A stretch of DNA of 64,000 nt from Tubiluchus corallicola (lineage: Eukaryota; Priapulida; Priapulimorpha; Priapulimorphida; Tubiluchidae). The notes beneath the pieces were generated by a model, which made no database searches, had not been told where the DNA came from, and saw only the letters and a list, made by a program, of their open reading frames with translations. Below, piece by piece: positions 46,547-58,526 of this stretch (position 1 is its first letter; every line of letters begins with the position of its first letter). The stretch is taken from positions 248,001 to 312,000 of the forward strand of contig JAQGDQ010000038.1 of the NCBI GenBank assembly GCA_030141605.1, written 5' to 3'. Position numbers and translations under genes: made by a program.

Positions 46547-48932
46547 TCATGTTTTTTATATTGTAGGTGAAACATTTGAAAATATTTTTGGAACATTTTT
46601 GTGCATGTTTTTTATTTCATATTATTTCCGGTCATTGAATAATGACTGCATTTTCATATCAGAGGTATTGGCCAGTGGGGCTCTTAAAACTGGGTGAACA
46701 TTGCCTCTAGCTCTGGGATGGAAATGATAACCAGGTGTCCTACTTTTAGGAGAATTGTAATACAAGCTCTCCCAGACCCCTACAAATTTCTTTGCAAGTA
46801 TGTTTCACGAAGTCATGAGGATATTTTACATTTTTCAGCACTCTGGTGGCCAGTATAGGCAGAAAGCCCAAGGCTTCCATACTATTATAATTATTTCATG
46901 CTTTATTATTTAACAGCATTACTTATGTATTCATAAATTGTACTGCAGCACACATTAATAGGCCATCTACACTATGCAGATATAGTAATTTATTATAGAC
47001 ATACAGTAATATTATTGCCAACTATTGACTTGTTATTAATACAGTAGATTAAATGATTGTTACAGTGCTACGTATATTTTCTTTATAAATTGGTAGGTGT
47101 AATGAGGTGTTTGTTTCTTAGATTTGTTTTTCTGTCCACTTGTTGTAATTTACATGAGTGTGATGTTACAAGTTGGTGATTCTGTGTAATGCATGGCATT
47201 AAGGTATTTTATACTTTTGGAAATTGGATAGGCATCGTACTAAAGTTTTGTGTCAATTATGTGAAATAAATATTTTTGTAATTAAATGCTACTAAGTTGA
47301 TAAGACATTCAAGTGCAGCACTATTGTGCTATATTATTTTGCTTTTGTAAAGAAGTTGGTTGGCTAGCATAAATAGAGTATTAATGGAATCACTGAAAAA
47401 CGATGGAGATTACTAAGCTCATTCAAACAAATAATCAGAGAGATTATGATAATTAATTAATCTCTGACATATGACAATCACGATAATTAATGCATTTTAA
47501 AAATGGCACAATCAATTATCATTAAAAATGGCACAAATAATCATTTCTAACACTATTTCGCTTAAAATATTTTAGGTGGGAGTAACACTCGTTTTGGCAT
47601 ATTTATTCCTTGTGCAAGTGTGTATAAATGGTATAAATATTTTTTAGTTTTGTATGAATTATTGTACATATGTATTAAGCGTAATCATTATTATGTGCAA
47701 TACGTATGCTGTATCTGTGATGGTAAATTACATTTTTCGTTCATAATAAAATGGTATCAAGTTGCACTCACTGTTATGCATTTGCATGTTTGACTGTGTG
47801 GTTACTGAATCAATTGGTCCGCTGCACACCTACTGAAAATCTGCTTTCTGTCCTTTAATTAATCAGACATCTGAACTGTGTGACATAAAAAAAATTTTTA
47901 AATTTATTGGCACTTTTGAAGTGAGATGTAATACTAGGGAATGGCAGTAATGCTTATGATCTTTTATAATAATTATTTTCTTGGAATGCCTGTCTTTAAC
48001 CCTCTGTCATATGGCACTGGCATGTTGACAACAGTAATCGGATTATAAAAGGCCAATCTACACTTGGGTTGCTTTTGCTTGATGTATTTTTTCTTTAATT
48101 GAACGAACTACGCTATCATATTTTACAAACGGATTTATTTTGAAAATATTATCAATAAAATTTTTGTAGTAGAGAAAGCTTCTGTTAATCTTGCCTATTA
48201 TTACTGGGTTTGAATTTTTTATCCTTCGTTTCTATGCATATTGCTGGCTTGAGGCTACCTAGTAAAAGTTGCCCCAACGTACACCATGCTACTATGCTAC
48301 AAGTCTGACAAATAGAAAAACTGCTCGTACAATGCTCCAGCTTTTAATAAACTTAGTTATTGGTTCACATATATAATTGCCATAGGTTGCATTCTATTCT
48401 GGTTATATCTGATGTATTATTACTGAGAGAAAATTCTCCATTGTGACAAACAGTTCTTTTGTGAAAAGTGTAAACATTAAATTATTTTTTGGTAGACTTT
48501 GGAGATGATAATTGCAGCAGGAACGATTCCATTATACAAAAATATACCCACTCTCCAGACCGAGTCCACTTTTATTTTGCAGAACTTGTTTTAAAGATGA
48601 ATGAGACGAGCAGTCACGAGCGAAAGACTAATTACCGAAGATCAAAGAAATCATTGAAACTTATGTAGCTAAAAAGATTTTCGCTATTGCGGTTTAACCA
48701 TTATGAAAAATTTATCAGCAAATTGCAAATAAAGGTATATTAATCAAAAATTAATCAAACTGCAAAATCTATAAAAGTAACGTTTATTGGAGAGTAAAAT
48801 TAGCAGGTAAGCGGATTTCTTGAAGAAAATCGACAAGTGTGCCATTTGAAATAATTAATGACGCATTGAGCATCATCAGAGTATGAAACTCTTGACTTAT
48901 CGAATTTGAACTGATCTCCAATAGCAGTAATT
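46547..48932. other. Intergenic, no gene seen
   Basis: AT-rich with scattered direct repeats of AATCATTA/AATTAATT type around 47430-47560. Nothing coding supported. Confidence 0.4.
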
Positions 48933-50067
48933 ATGGAGGACGAGAACACTACGGACGTCCGCGATTGCTCATATTCGTGCGATGTACTGCATCATAGTGT
49001 TTGGCTGTACACATCCCGCCATTCCGTCACGTACCTCCCCACCTTTCCTAGTCGTGCACGATGCTATGTTGCGAAGCGCCACGTGCTGTGGTTTATGCTT
49101 AAATACTGCGGAATAAGCACTACGAACGTTCGGTTATTTAATAATTTAATGATTCAGGGAAGGTGTGGTACAACTGTACTACCTCGAACTGAATTGAATA
49201 ATTTATTTTTCTCCAAAAGTTCAACAATTACTGTCTGAACTTGTGAAAAAGAGAATGGGCGGCAAAGGGACCAAACGGTCAGAAGGTCAGCTGCCCCTGT
49301 CACAGTATAATATCTTGGTGCAACGAAGCTTTAGGGTGATTAAAACGGTGGTGTCTAACTCGTTTCAACCCTATTCACACTCCGATGAAGTCGCAAAATC
49401 TCATTCGCACTATTCCAATGCAGGGCACAAATTGAATGCTGGTCATCCCGGAAATTCCAGTAAATATGTCTTAGGACCAGCAGAAGTCGTCTGCACAGCA
49501 GCCAGCGTGCACATATATATATATTACTTAGAAGTGTATTATTTATCACGTACTTTCAGTTAGTCTGGTTGTCTAAGAAGCATCTGAATGCTAAATCACA
49601 AAACGTTTTTCATTCGCTTGTTAATATGAGGATGCTGCCTTGTTAATAACATTCTCACTGGTGTATGCCAGATTTGAATCGCACCTCTTACTTGTGCACC
49701 AAATGAACTATTAATTTACACTATACAAAAGCAGATAGACGAAATACAAATTTATACATTTGACTAAAATTTATGACATTAGTACTTTTTTTACTCAAAT
49801 TTTTTTACACAAATTTTCACAAGGAGATTGATTTTTGCTTGTCAAAACTTTTATAATGTTTATGTTATAATGTTTACTTCTTATGATAACATTTGCAAAT
49901 GGATATCAGCAAACAGAAAAACACTCATAATTGATTGCAAAGTGGATTTCTTGGATGAAGCTGTTTCTTGCGAGGAAGAGGAAGACACAACTTCTTCATT
50001 AGTTTCCGATGACGTATCCATCGTATTCACTTCTTCTTCTCCAGGTTGCCGCTTTCAAGCTTTTTAA
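48933..50067 (+). CDS. Possible unrecognised short gene, about three exons
   Basis: The ATG at 48933 opens a frame starting MEDENTTDVRDCSYSCDVL. A pyrimidine-led acceptor at 49219 opens QQLLSELVKKRMGGKGTKR ... LPLSQYNILVQRSF; a GTAAAT donor at 49460 leaves phase 1. The acceptor ATATCAG at 49909 is also phase 1 and continues NRKTLIIDCKVDFLDEAVSC, an acidic/serine stretch, then a stop at 50067. The join between the first and second exon is weak (only a poor GTGTTT donor at about 48997 fits the phase). The base composition of 48930-49500 is visibly less AT-rich than its surroundings, as expected of coding DNA. No family is recognised. Confidence 0.3.
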
Positions 50068-50525
50068 ACCCGAAGAACAAAAGGGCGGGCATCTGGACTG
50101 GAGATATGCGTAACATGTTTCCATAATTATAGAATACTAGTCACTTCGCCTATGACAAACACGAGATGATTCTAAGTCTAGGAAGAACAAAACTCGCATG
50201 CTAGTAGTACATCATCATTGTAGCGAACCTATAAATATATGCGGCTAATATTAATTACAGTGAAGTCAGTAAGATACAAAAAAGTCAGTCAATTTCATTT
50301 GCACAAAATTTCTGTTTGTATGAAAAGTTTTATAGCAAAGTAACTGCAATAGGATTCATCACTTGATGAAACATCTCATAAGTTTGCTGTCAGTGTACAT
50401 GTGTAGGTAAAACAGCTGGGTGCTAAGCTGCTAAATGACTATTTGTTTTTATACAGCTAGTAGTCAAAATGATTTTTCAACACGTGATTTATTAGCATTT
50501 TCATATGCTGTATAGTAATTTCTAT
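50068..50525. other. Intergenic, no gene seen
   Basis: AT-rich; nothing supported. Confidence 0.4.
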
Positions 50526-50526
50526 A

Positions 50527-50643
50527 CCGAACAATTTTTGCAGCTCCAGGAATAAAAGCATATATATATATATTTTTTGCAGCTCCAGGAATAAAAGCAT
50601 ATATATATATGCTTTTATTCCTGGAGCTGCAACAATTGTTCGG
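50527..50643. repeat. Cruciform-forming inverted repeat with internal duplication
   Basis: The left arm starts CCGAACAATT at 50528 and continues TTGCAGCTCCAGGAATAAAA then GCATATATA. The right arm (about 50603-50643) is its inverse complement, ending AATTGTTCGG. Between them the block TTGCAGCTCCAGGAATAAAA is present a second time in direct orientation at about 50576-50597. Flanks are TATA-rich, as for a small TA-targeting MITE. Confidence 0.85.
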
Positions 50644-50684
50644 ATATATATATATATATATATATATACTGTGCTGTGCTGTAG

Positions 50685-50717
50685 CAGTTATGTATGCCCA
50701 TTTATGTGGACTGTGAA
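50685..50717. repeat. Short dispersed repeat, copy a (copy b at 51577-51608)
   Basis: GTTATGTATGCCCATTTATG followed by TGGACTGTGAATA recurs as GTTATGTATGCCCATTTATG plus AGGACTGTGAATA at about 51576-51608, one mismatch over about 32 bp. Both are preceded by ACTGTG(C/T)TGT words, so the homologous segment is somewhat longer. Probably two fragments of one small element. Confidence 0.7.
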
Positions 50718-51835
50718 TACATAGTAATACAGGCAATGGGCCCTTGTGAAAAGTCTGCAATATGCAATAATATGGTGCACTGTATTCAAAATTATTATAT
50801 TAGTTAAATGAATGGTGAAAGATCATTCTTTTTTGTGTGTTCGTATTACCTGTATGGGCACAGTAAACCTATTTGTGATAATAATGTTATACTGTAGTAG
50901 TAAGTAGAGTAGGATATATCACACAGTGAAGTTGTGCTTTGCGTTTGATTGGCTGGGACCGTGTTCCATACGCACTCCTATTTTCATTTGCACACCTATT
51001 CTCTTTCGCACTAAACTTTTTCTCATTCGCACGCACCATCACATTAGTTGTGCACCACTGGATTAAAATATCGGTGTATCACTTGTTCATGTGTGTTAAG
51101 ATTAAGTCCAAATTTGTGTGATTCAGTTTTATGTTGAAGTTAAACAATATGACAACTGTAGAGTAAATGTAGCAGGAATAGACTTGTACTTATACAAAAG
51201 CCTAATTGGTGAAGAATATAACTAATATCTAACTTCATATACCATGCCAATTACTTTGATTTAATACCTTATGTGTAACATGCTAAATATATGATTCCAG
51301 GATAGCTTAGATTCACTAATGCTTCTAAATATTTCAGCTCATTTCCATGTTTAATGGTATTAGTATTACCCATTTTAAAGTTACTATCAGCTTCATTTCT
51401 GCAAACTATCTTCGATTCACTTAAAGCTAAACTGTCAGTGATTCACTTAAAGCTATACTCTCATTATCATCAACTCATATAATTTGATGTCCTTACATAA
51501 ATATATGTCATGTCTAGAAAAAGATCTATAGTTTGATTCTGTGATTAAATTTAAATGTGATTTGCACTGTGTTGTACCGGTTATGTATGCCCATTTATGA
51601 GGACTGTGAATAATAATAAGTCTAAATGACACAAAGTGGAATTCTGAAAAACTACCAGAAGAATATTGAAAAGGAGACACCAGCAGTTTTAGTCTGTTAT
51701 TGATAATATACCCTCTCTGTTACTTAGTTCGATGTATTCTGCTTAATACATATGCAATTTGGGCTTGCAAAATTATTCGAAATTTTGGGTTATTCATACA
51801 CTCTTATGCATTGGAAACCACTTGGTGTGCAATAA

Positions 51836-52770
51836 GTTTGGTACTAGTAAATGTGGTCCTGGTAATTTTGGTAGGAGGAAATTTTGGGACTCTGAAAATT
51901 TTTTATTAGGAATTTTTGGTTCAGGGAAAATGTGGTACTGGTAATACAGTATTGGGGAAGTTTTGTACTGGAAAATTAGGAAAAATTGCTACAGAGAAAG
52001 CTTGATACAGGAAAGTTTCATACTACAAAAACTTTTATATAACACGTGTACTCGAAAAACTTATGGAGGGTCATATCGTTGTACTTGTTTTTATTTGGTT
52101 TTTTGTTCATTAGTTTGTTTGTGTGTTGTTTGTTTTATCATTCAATGTTGTTGTTGTTGTCTTACTCCTTTGTTGTGATCATCACCTTCATCATCATCGT
52201 TGTTACTTTTGTCATTTTGTTGCTGTTGGTGCTGTATATTATTGTTTCTGTTCTTGATGTCGTTGTTGCTGCTGCTGATGTTGTTGCTGTTGTTGTTGTT
52301 GTTTATTTGTCTGTTTGTCTGTTTCTTGTATACTGTTTGTGTTATCATCAATATCATCATTATTTTCAATGCCATTATCATCGTCATCGTCGTCATTGCT
52401 GTTGTCATTGTCACATTTGTTCTTTCGTTGTTGGTGTTGTTGTTGCAATTATTTTTGTTGTTTAGTATCTGTTTAGTTCTCTTTTCTGTTTAGTACCAAA
52501 GTCTCCTAGTACCATATTTTCTGAGTACCAACATTTCCTTGTACCACACTTTCTTTGCAGTAAACAACCCTGGTACCATGTATTTTGTTTCTACCAAAAA
52601 TTCCCTATAATAGTTTTTCCTAGTAACAAAAATTCCTTTGTTCCTAAAGATCATAGTACCAAAGTTACCTACACCAAAATATCCATATACTGAAAATTCT
52701 TTGTACCAAATTTTTCCGGTGCCAAATTTACCTGTACCAAACTTACCCGTACCAAACTTACATACATTCA
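51836..52770. repeat. Inverted minisatellite arms around a triplet-rich core
   Basis: Left arm (about 51836-52030) consists of degenerate units such as TTTGGTACTAGTAAATG, TGTGGTACTGGTAAT and TTTTGTACTGGAAAATT. The right arm (about 52493-52770) has the same unit inverted: ACCAAACTTACCCGTACCAA and GTACCAAATTTTTCCGG. Units are about 15-18 bp. The core (52140-52490) is GTT/GCT/ATC triplet-rich (TGTTGTTGTTG, GCTGCTGCTG, CATCATCATC). Open frames here are by-products of the repeats. Confidence 0.75.
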
Positions 52771-54974
52771 AGCCACCTAGCTTCTTACCATTAATCGTTA
52801 TTACAAACTACATACATTTCACTACCATAAAAGTGACACCAGCATAATTTGTACGTTGTCTGTGGCACTCTGCAGCATGCGTAAAAAAATAAATCCTTAA
52901 CCTTCGTCCTAAATTTGAATTGCCATTGAAAAGTCACAGAAGCAATGTGAGGTTTTTTCTTAATTATACCTGCTAGTTATACAGCTCAGCATGCTGTAAG
53001 CCAAACTTGTGAGCTCAGTGACATGACAACTTGTTATATTGGTGACAAGACCAGAGGTTACCTTGCAAATGGTGTTCTTCTAAGATGAGCTACTAGACTG
53101 GCAGAGATGTCTTCCTGAAGCCACCTTAGCCACGTTTGGATTTAATTAAATTTATCTCTGGTCTAGAACTAGCAGTCCACAAATCATTAGCTTAGTGAAA
53201 ATATCTTACACTCTTTGTAAATAACCTTAATTATAATAATTTTTGAGTTACTGGTGCACACTGGTAATTGTGGATCTTGTGTTATAGTTTCTAGGCTAGT
53301 TGCATAAATTATTTAACTTTTTAATGACTACACATTTTCTTTTCTACTAGTGCGAACCTTTCAAGTAAGAGCGTTGCTAACTTTCAATTTGCAATTTTTT
53401 TAAAGAAAATTTCGCTTAACGTTTAGCAAATTTTACTCTAAAGACAAATGATGAAAATTTGATCAAATTTGATGGAGGCATTGCCGATGACGTGGTATCT
53501 GTTGTCTTTTCAAAGTTGACAAAAGTCGGGGCCATTTAGCAGCATGGGCATGACTTTGCCAAAGTTTGACCTACTTTGGATCACCACATTAAGATTATGA
53601 ATAATTAATTTGAAGTAATTCATTACAGTTCTTGATTAAGTGTAATTTGGTAGAAATAATAATGATATTTCTCCGTTTGTGACATAAAGTTTTTGCAGTA
53701 TCGCTAATTAGGATTTCTCTTGTGTTGTTTTTATGATCATTAGTTTTGTGATTAGGTTAAAAAGTGAAAATTTGTGGTTCTTCTAATACTTTTGAGCACT
53801 CTTTGTTCATCAGTATTTAACTGCATTGTTGACCATTTCTAGTTTATTTTTCAAAAAAAGCGCAATTAGGCATCTTTATGTAGGACACCTGTATAGTTGC
53901 TCCTTGTTTATAGGTTTGTTTATAGCGTTGAACGCACGATTTTGTTTGAAGCAATATGGAAGCCATTATCTGACAAAATGTGTGGAGTTTGTTTTATGCC
54001 CTGCAGCTTACAGTGAACCCGTTATAATATAATAATCTTTATTTGCCTTTATGTCGCCGAGGTGTGGAAGGTTTCGAAAATTTATGGGGTCTCTCCAATG
54101 CAGTTATTTGTAAATGGAAACAAGCGGAAGTTTTGCTTTCTGGCTATCGTAGAATACGTGGTGCTGTAGATTTCTAGCGTTTCTGTTAACCATTCTGCGG
54201 TAATGATACTGTACATGTAACTTGTCATGTCCTAATGAATAACAATGTTTTTGCCGTTACCATGGCTGCATGGAGGCAGTTACTTAGCTGCTATACTGCT
54301 ATCCTAGCGCGAGTGTGTATTATGCTGATTATTTGCAAACTGAATAATATTAGTGTACGCGACGATGATGGTTTAGTGTAAAACTATAAATGTGTTACAA
54401 CTCACAAGTGCGACATTTTCGTTGTTTTTGTGGTGGCAGCTGGTAAGCTGACCTCGTGTTGCATTAAGAACTTCACAATAATTGCTTTGCCGTTTGTGCA
54501 TAAAATTAGTTCATAGTGTTGGTTTATTACATGTTTTGATTAAATGAACTTGACAAAGATTCTTACTGTAGACCTGGCTCTTATTATATAGGCAGCGTAC
54601 TACTGTTTGTGGCGCATCATTCGAGAAATTACCTGGTACGAAAAATTTTTAAATAAAATGTATTAGTTCAATCAGTATAGGTTAGACAGTTGCACATGAC
54701 GTTAGGCCCGAAACTGAAGAGTAATTGTATGTATGTAAATGTGGCTTTGATGCTTTCTAATATATTGTGCGTAAAACTGTTACGTTTCTAAACGTTTCTT
54801 CGATTTAATTGCATTCCGAAAGCGATAGGTGGACAATACAATTTAAATGAACTTATTTAGACAACTTCGCCGAACCGACAGTTATAACTTAAGAAACGTT
54901 TTGTAAGGACGTTGTTTGTATAAGTAGAGCTGTATTAAAATGGTTTCAGAGTGACTAAAATTTTTTTCTTACAG
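52771..54974. other. Non-coding, probable promoter region of a right-hand gene toward 54.0-54.9 kb
   Basis: No coding exon is supported. From about 54030 on the sequence is somewhat richer in CG words (e.g. TATGTCGCCGAGG, TACGCGACGATGATGG) than the surrounding DNA, which could mark a promoter for the plus-strand transcript proposed to the right. Confidence 0.25.
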
Positions 54975-54975
54975 T

Positions 54976-55101
54976 GGATTGCAAGTGTCAGGGCTGAGAT
55001 AATAGCTGGATCGCCTTAGTGATTCCAAACAGAAGTGCTGCCACACTATTCGAAGGCGAAATTTACAATCGTTTGAAGACAGCAAATCGATTGTTCCTCA
55101 T
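54976..55101 (+). other. Candidate 5' UTR exon
   Basis: TTTTTTTCTTACAG precedes TGGATTGCAAG at about 54976 and a GTAATT donor follows TGTTCCTCATG near 55101. The stretch has stops in frame and so would be untranslated. Support is only from the two splice-like edges. Confidence 0.2.
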
Positions 55102-55948
55102 GGTAATTTTGTATGCACTTCTTGAATACTAAAAAGATAACTTAATTAACATTTTTCAGACGATTTGTCTTAGTTTTTTAATATTTCTAAGCACTGTATG
55201 TTAGTTGAATTGCAAACACACGTTAACGTAGCATTCATGATTATTCTTCCTGTTATATAACTCATAACACTTAGGTATTGCTGATTAGTTTTAGTGAAGT
55301 ACCCTACATCTTTAGCACCAATTTACCAATTTACTGTCAAATGTACTATTATTCTTCTGGGGCTTTTGGTTTGAGAACGCTTTGTTTTATTGCTTTTGTT
55401 CTGGTTGTCATGGATTAAACGTTTTAAGAAATGACCTAAGAAATAACAGCTGATAGAAGTAAAAGTGAAATGTTGCATTTCTTCTTCTACAATTTATGAA
55501 AAGTGTTAAGCTAAGCTAACCCAACTGAAACGTGTTTAACTGTTTACCCGCTCTTTGTGAAACCAGTCTCAGAATGGCAGCCCCTATACATCGTGACAAC
55601 AGCCATGTTTCTTAATTTGGATCAAGAATTAAGAGCAAAAGATCTATAGGTGATACTGAATTTATTTATTTACATTACATTATCTGGAATTTTTAAAATT
55701 TATAGGAAAGGTCGTAGTTTGAGGGAAGAAAATATTACAGTTCCCTGTGATGAATCTGCCCCAGATATATAGGTGAAAATAATTCTTTGTTCCTTTGTAA
55801 TGCAACTGTGTAGCGTCCAAGCAGCTGCAAAAGCTGTTGATGGTGTATTAGTGTATTGCTTAGATTACGGTGAGGCGCAGCAGTTTTTGTTAACAGCATA
55901 GTGCACGTACAGTAAAATGCAGAATCGTTCATGAGTTTTTGTGTACAG

Positions 55949-55985
55949 CATGCCAGAGAAACGTGTTCTCTATTCGACTATTAAG
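55949..55985 (+). other. Candidate short exon with ATG (MPEKRVLYSTIK)
   Basis: TTTTTGTGTACAG is followed by CATGCCAGAGAAACG ... ACTATTAAG and a GTAGGA donor. The 12 codons end in phase 0, which matches the phase of the open segment at 58421-58526. Too short to identify. Confidence 0.22.
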
Positions 55986-56156
55986 GTAGGATTATTTCAT
56001 TAATGTAACGTCATTAATGTAAACACGCTTTTTGCAGGAATTTGCAAACTGCTGTATTATTGTCTTCCCGTGTAGTATATAATTCGGAAGTATATAAGGT
56101 ATTGGAAAGTTGTCCATCAAAGGAACCATAACTAATGTAAACATCATGTGCATTGA

Positions 56157-56712
56157 CTAGGGTTGTCAGATTAAAAAATTAGAAATATAGGACACTCTCA
56201 AAATTTCCCTATATACTATATATAAATTTATGTGTGCCTGCACACACAGACCAGTATATCATATAAAAGTAGAGACATAAGTTAAAAACATAAGGCAAGG
56301 ATGTTAATGGACTATGATAAAAACAAAAGTAAAATCATTTGAAAATTATTTAATACAAGCTAAAAAAAATCTGTAAAAGTGAAATCATTTGAAAATATTC
56401 ATTTAATACAGATAACAGAGAAATATTACTATTATTTAATACAGGCAATATAGATAACTAAAAGAAATTCTGAGAAAGTGAAACCATTGCAAAATTATTA
56501 TTCAACAGAGACAATATAAAATGTATTTTAAATAAAATAATTTTGAAAATTAATATTTAATACAACCAATATAGAAAATAAACTAAAAATTTATTGAGGC
56601 TGGAGAGCAAAACGGTAATCATGGCAGCTGAACAGAGGTCAGTACGGTACCGGGGACAAACTTATCAAATATGGGACATGTGCCGTACATGGCGGATGTC
56701 TGGCAACCCTAG
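56157..56712. mobile_element. MITE, 556 bp, with 14-bp TIRs and 5-bp target duplication
   Basis: Ends are CTAGGGTTGTCAGA and TCTGGCAACCCTAG (one mismatch as inverted repeats). ATTGA flanks both sides (56152-56156 and 56713-56717). The interior holds about four imperfect units of the kind GTGAAATCATTTGAAAAT ... TTTAATACAG at roughly 60-70 bp spacing. No coding frame. The 5-bp duplication could be part of a longer one, so the superfamily is open. Confidence 0.75.
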
Positions 56713-58420
56713 ATTGACTGTATTCTAAATGCAAAATCTCAACTATAGAGCCAAGATTATGAATGATGATTAAACCAGAACACCTTTAAGCTGGATACTA
56801 ACAAACTTCACCCCACTTCTACACTATTACAGATTTGCTAGCCTAGCAAATTGCTTAATTTAGTTAATGAATGATGTAGCCAGTATTTTAGTTATTGATT
56901 CCTGTTACTTATTCTATGCATTGTTTTTATTATTTTTTGCTGTTAACTATGAAATTTGATAGTTTGAATATTATTCTGATAAAAATGCTTTTGCATAAAA
57001 ATGAAAACAGGCTATATAATTCTAAGTTACTGTGAAAAACACATTGGATATATTTATTGGAATTAATGTCACTTATTTTACTTTTTGTTTGTCATTAGGC
57101 TTACACAACATTTGTTGTTTTTGTTTAAAGTCGAGCTACTTTTTGCCTGTCTTTATTGCAGATATCTATTAGTATTTCAAGTGTACTTCTGAGAGCATGT
57201 TGGGCGATGTGTATTATACATGTTGATAACTTGATACACTCACTAATCAAATAGCTGATTTTTATTTATTAGATTAGCCTTATCTGACTAACTCCATTGC
57301 TACGAAACCGTGAAGCATGCAGCAAAACTAGTGATACATTTATAACTCCTTCTGTTTTGTTTTTATCGCTGATTCTGATTCGTTGCTGGTCTTGATATCT
57401 GGAGGTTAATAATGGTTACTTGCTTTGTCTTAATAGCATGTCTGATTTACTGCACATGTTTTTATTTCTGTCAGTTTGAGTCCTTATAGAAGTTTACTAT
57501 AGCACCCAGCAGATCTGTTTGAAATTTCGAATGAGTTAAAGGGATGGCTCCACATTTTGTTAGACACTTGAAATTCTTGCATGGGCTTAATGCTGTGGAC
57601 TTATCCATTTTAAAGTCACTTAAGTTTTTAAAGAACTCAGTGGGCATGCACGCTCATAACAGGAGCAAATGTTTTACTCTTGTTGATAAAGAATTCAAAA
57701 TTCCCTCAATATTATCAAATTTGGATGAAACAAACTGATAAGTTGATACGAATTGCTTTACTTCAAGTGTTACATGACTATAATTCCGCTTGGATGCATA
57801 TTTTCAGAATAAATATATTGATCTTTGTTACCTGATCCTGTTACCATTAGAACTGTTGTCATAAAGAAACATTTCTTGTTACCATTAGAACTGTTACCAT
57901 ATAGAAACTTTTTTTACTAACTGTCCAATTAAATAAGTGCAGAAATTACATAATGAGCATGGATTGTAATGAGCATGGCACTCACGTGGCTTGGGTTTGT
58001 CGAAGATGTAGTTACAATTACAAGTTTTGGTTAACATCTTCGTGTAGCATTGTCTTACCTAAACCTGATCATTTTCTTGGTAGCATTACTTTTTTGATTT
58101 TCACTGCTATATTAACAAAATTTATGGATTGAATGGTAGCTTTCATTTGATATGCAAGTTCGGACTGTAACTGTTATGGCAAATGGCAAGGATTGCAAGT
58201 TTTGCCTGCAGTCGCAAGTCTGATGCATTGTATAGTTGCAAGCATTTCATCTGATCAGTTTTAGCAGCTCCGAAGCATGCCTGGATTTGTGACTAACAAC
58301 CAGTTTTGCTCTTGCACCTGAAGTTTGGATTGCATGGTGTGTTATCAAGTTGCATGAAGTGAGTATTGTATTATTGCTTTAATAATTGGAGAAAAAATTG
58401 TATAATTTCGTGCTGTTCAG

Positions 58421-58526
58421 TTAGACACAATATTCTTGGTGGATTTGGAGCGCCCTAGTGAGCGATTTTTGAGGCTATGCTACCAGGCAATCATGGAAGG
58501 GACAAGAATTCTGGCGACATCTACAG
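58421..58526 (+). other. Candidate coding exon, unrecognised
   Basis: Acceptor GTGCTGTTCAG, open segment LDTIFLVDLERPSERFLRL then CYQAIMEGTRILATST, donor GTATTA. The residue mix is protein-like. A GTGAGT donor at 58359 just upstream would make a 62-bp intron, also in phase 0. No further exon could be joined with confidence and no family is recognised. Confidence 0.3.

Noticed and set aside
49660-49705. tRNA-like B box (GATTCAAATC on the minus strand)
   Set aside because: No A box at the right distance and no cloverleaf could be drawn.
52046-52493. Several overlapping frames of V/L/I-rich or N/Q-rich protein
   Set aside because: Products of triplet repeats (GTT, GCT, ATC) readable in all frames.
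52490-52771. Minus-strand frame with KFGTGKFGTGKFGTG
   Set aside because: Translation of the inverted minisatellite; no splice or start support.
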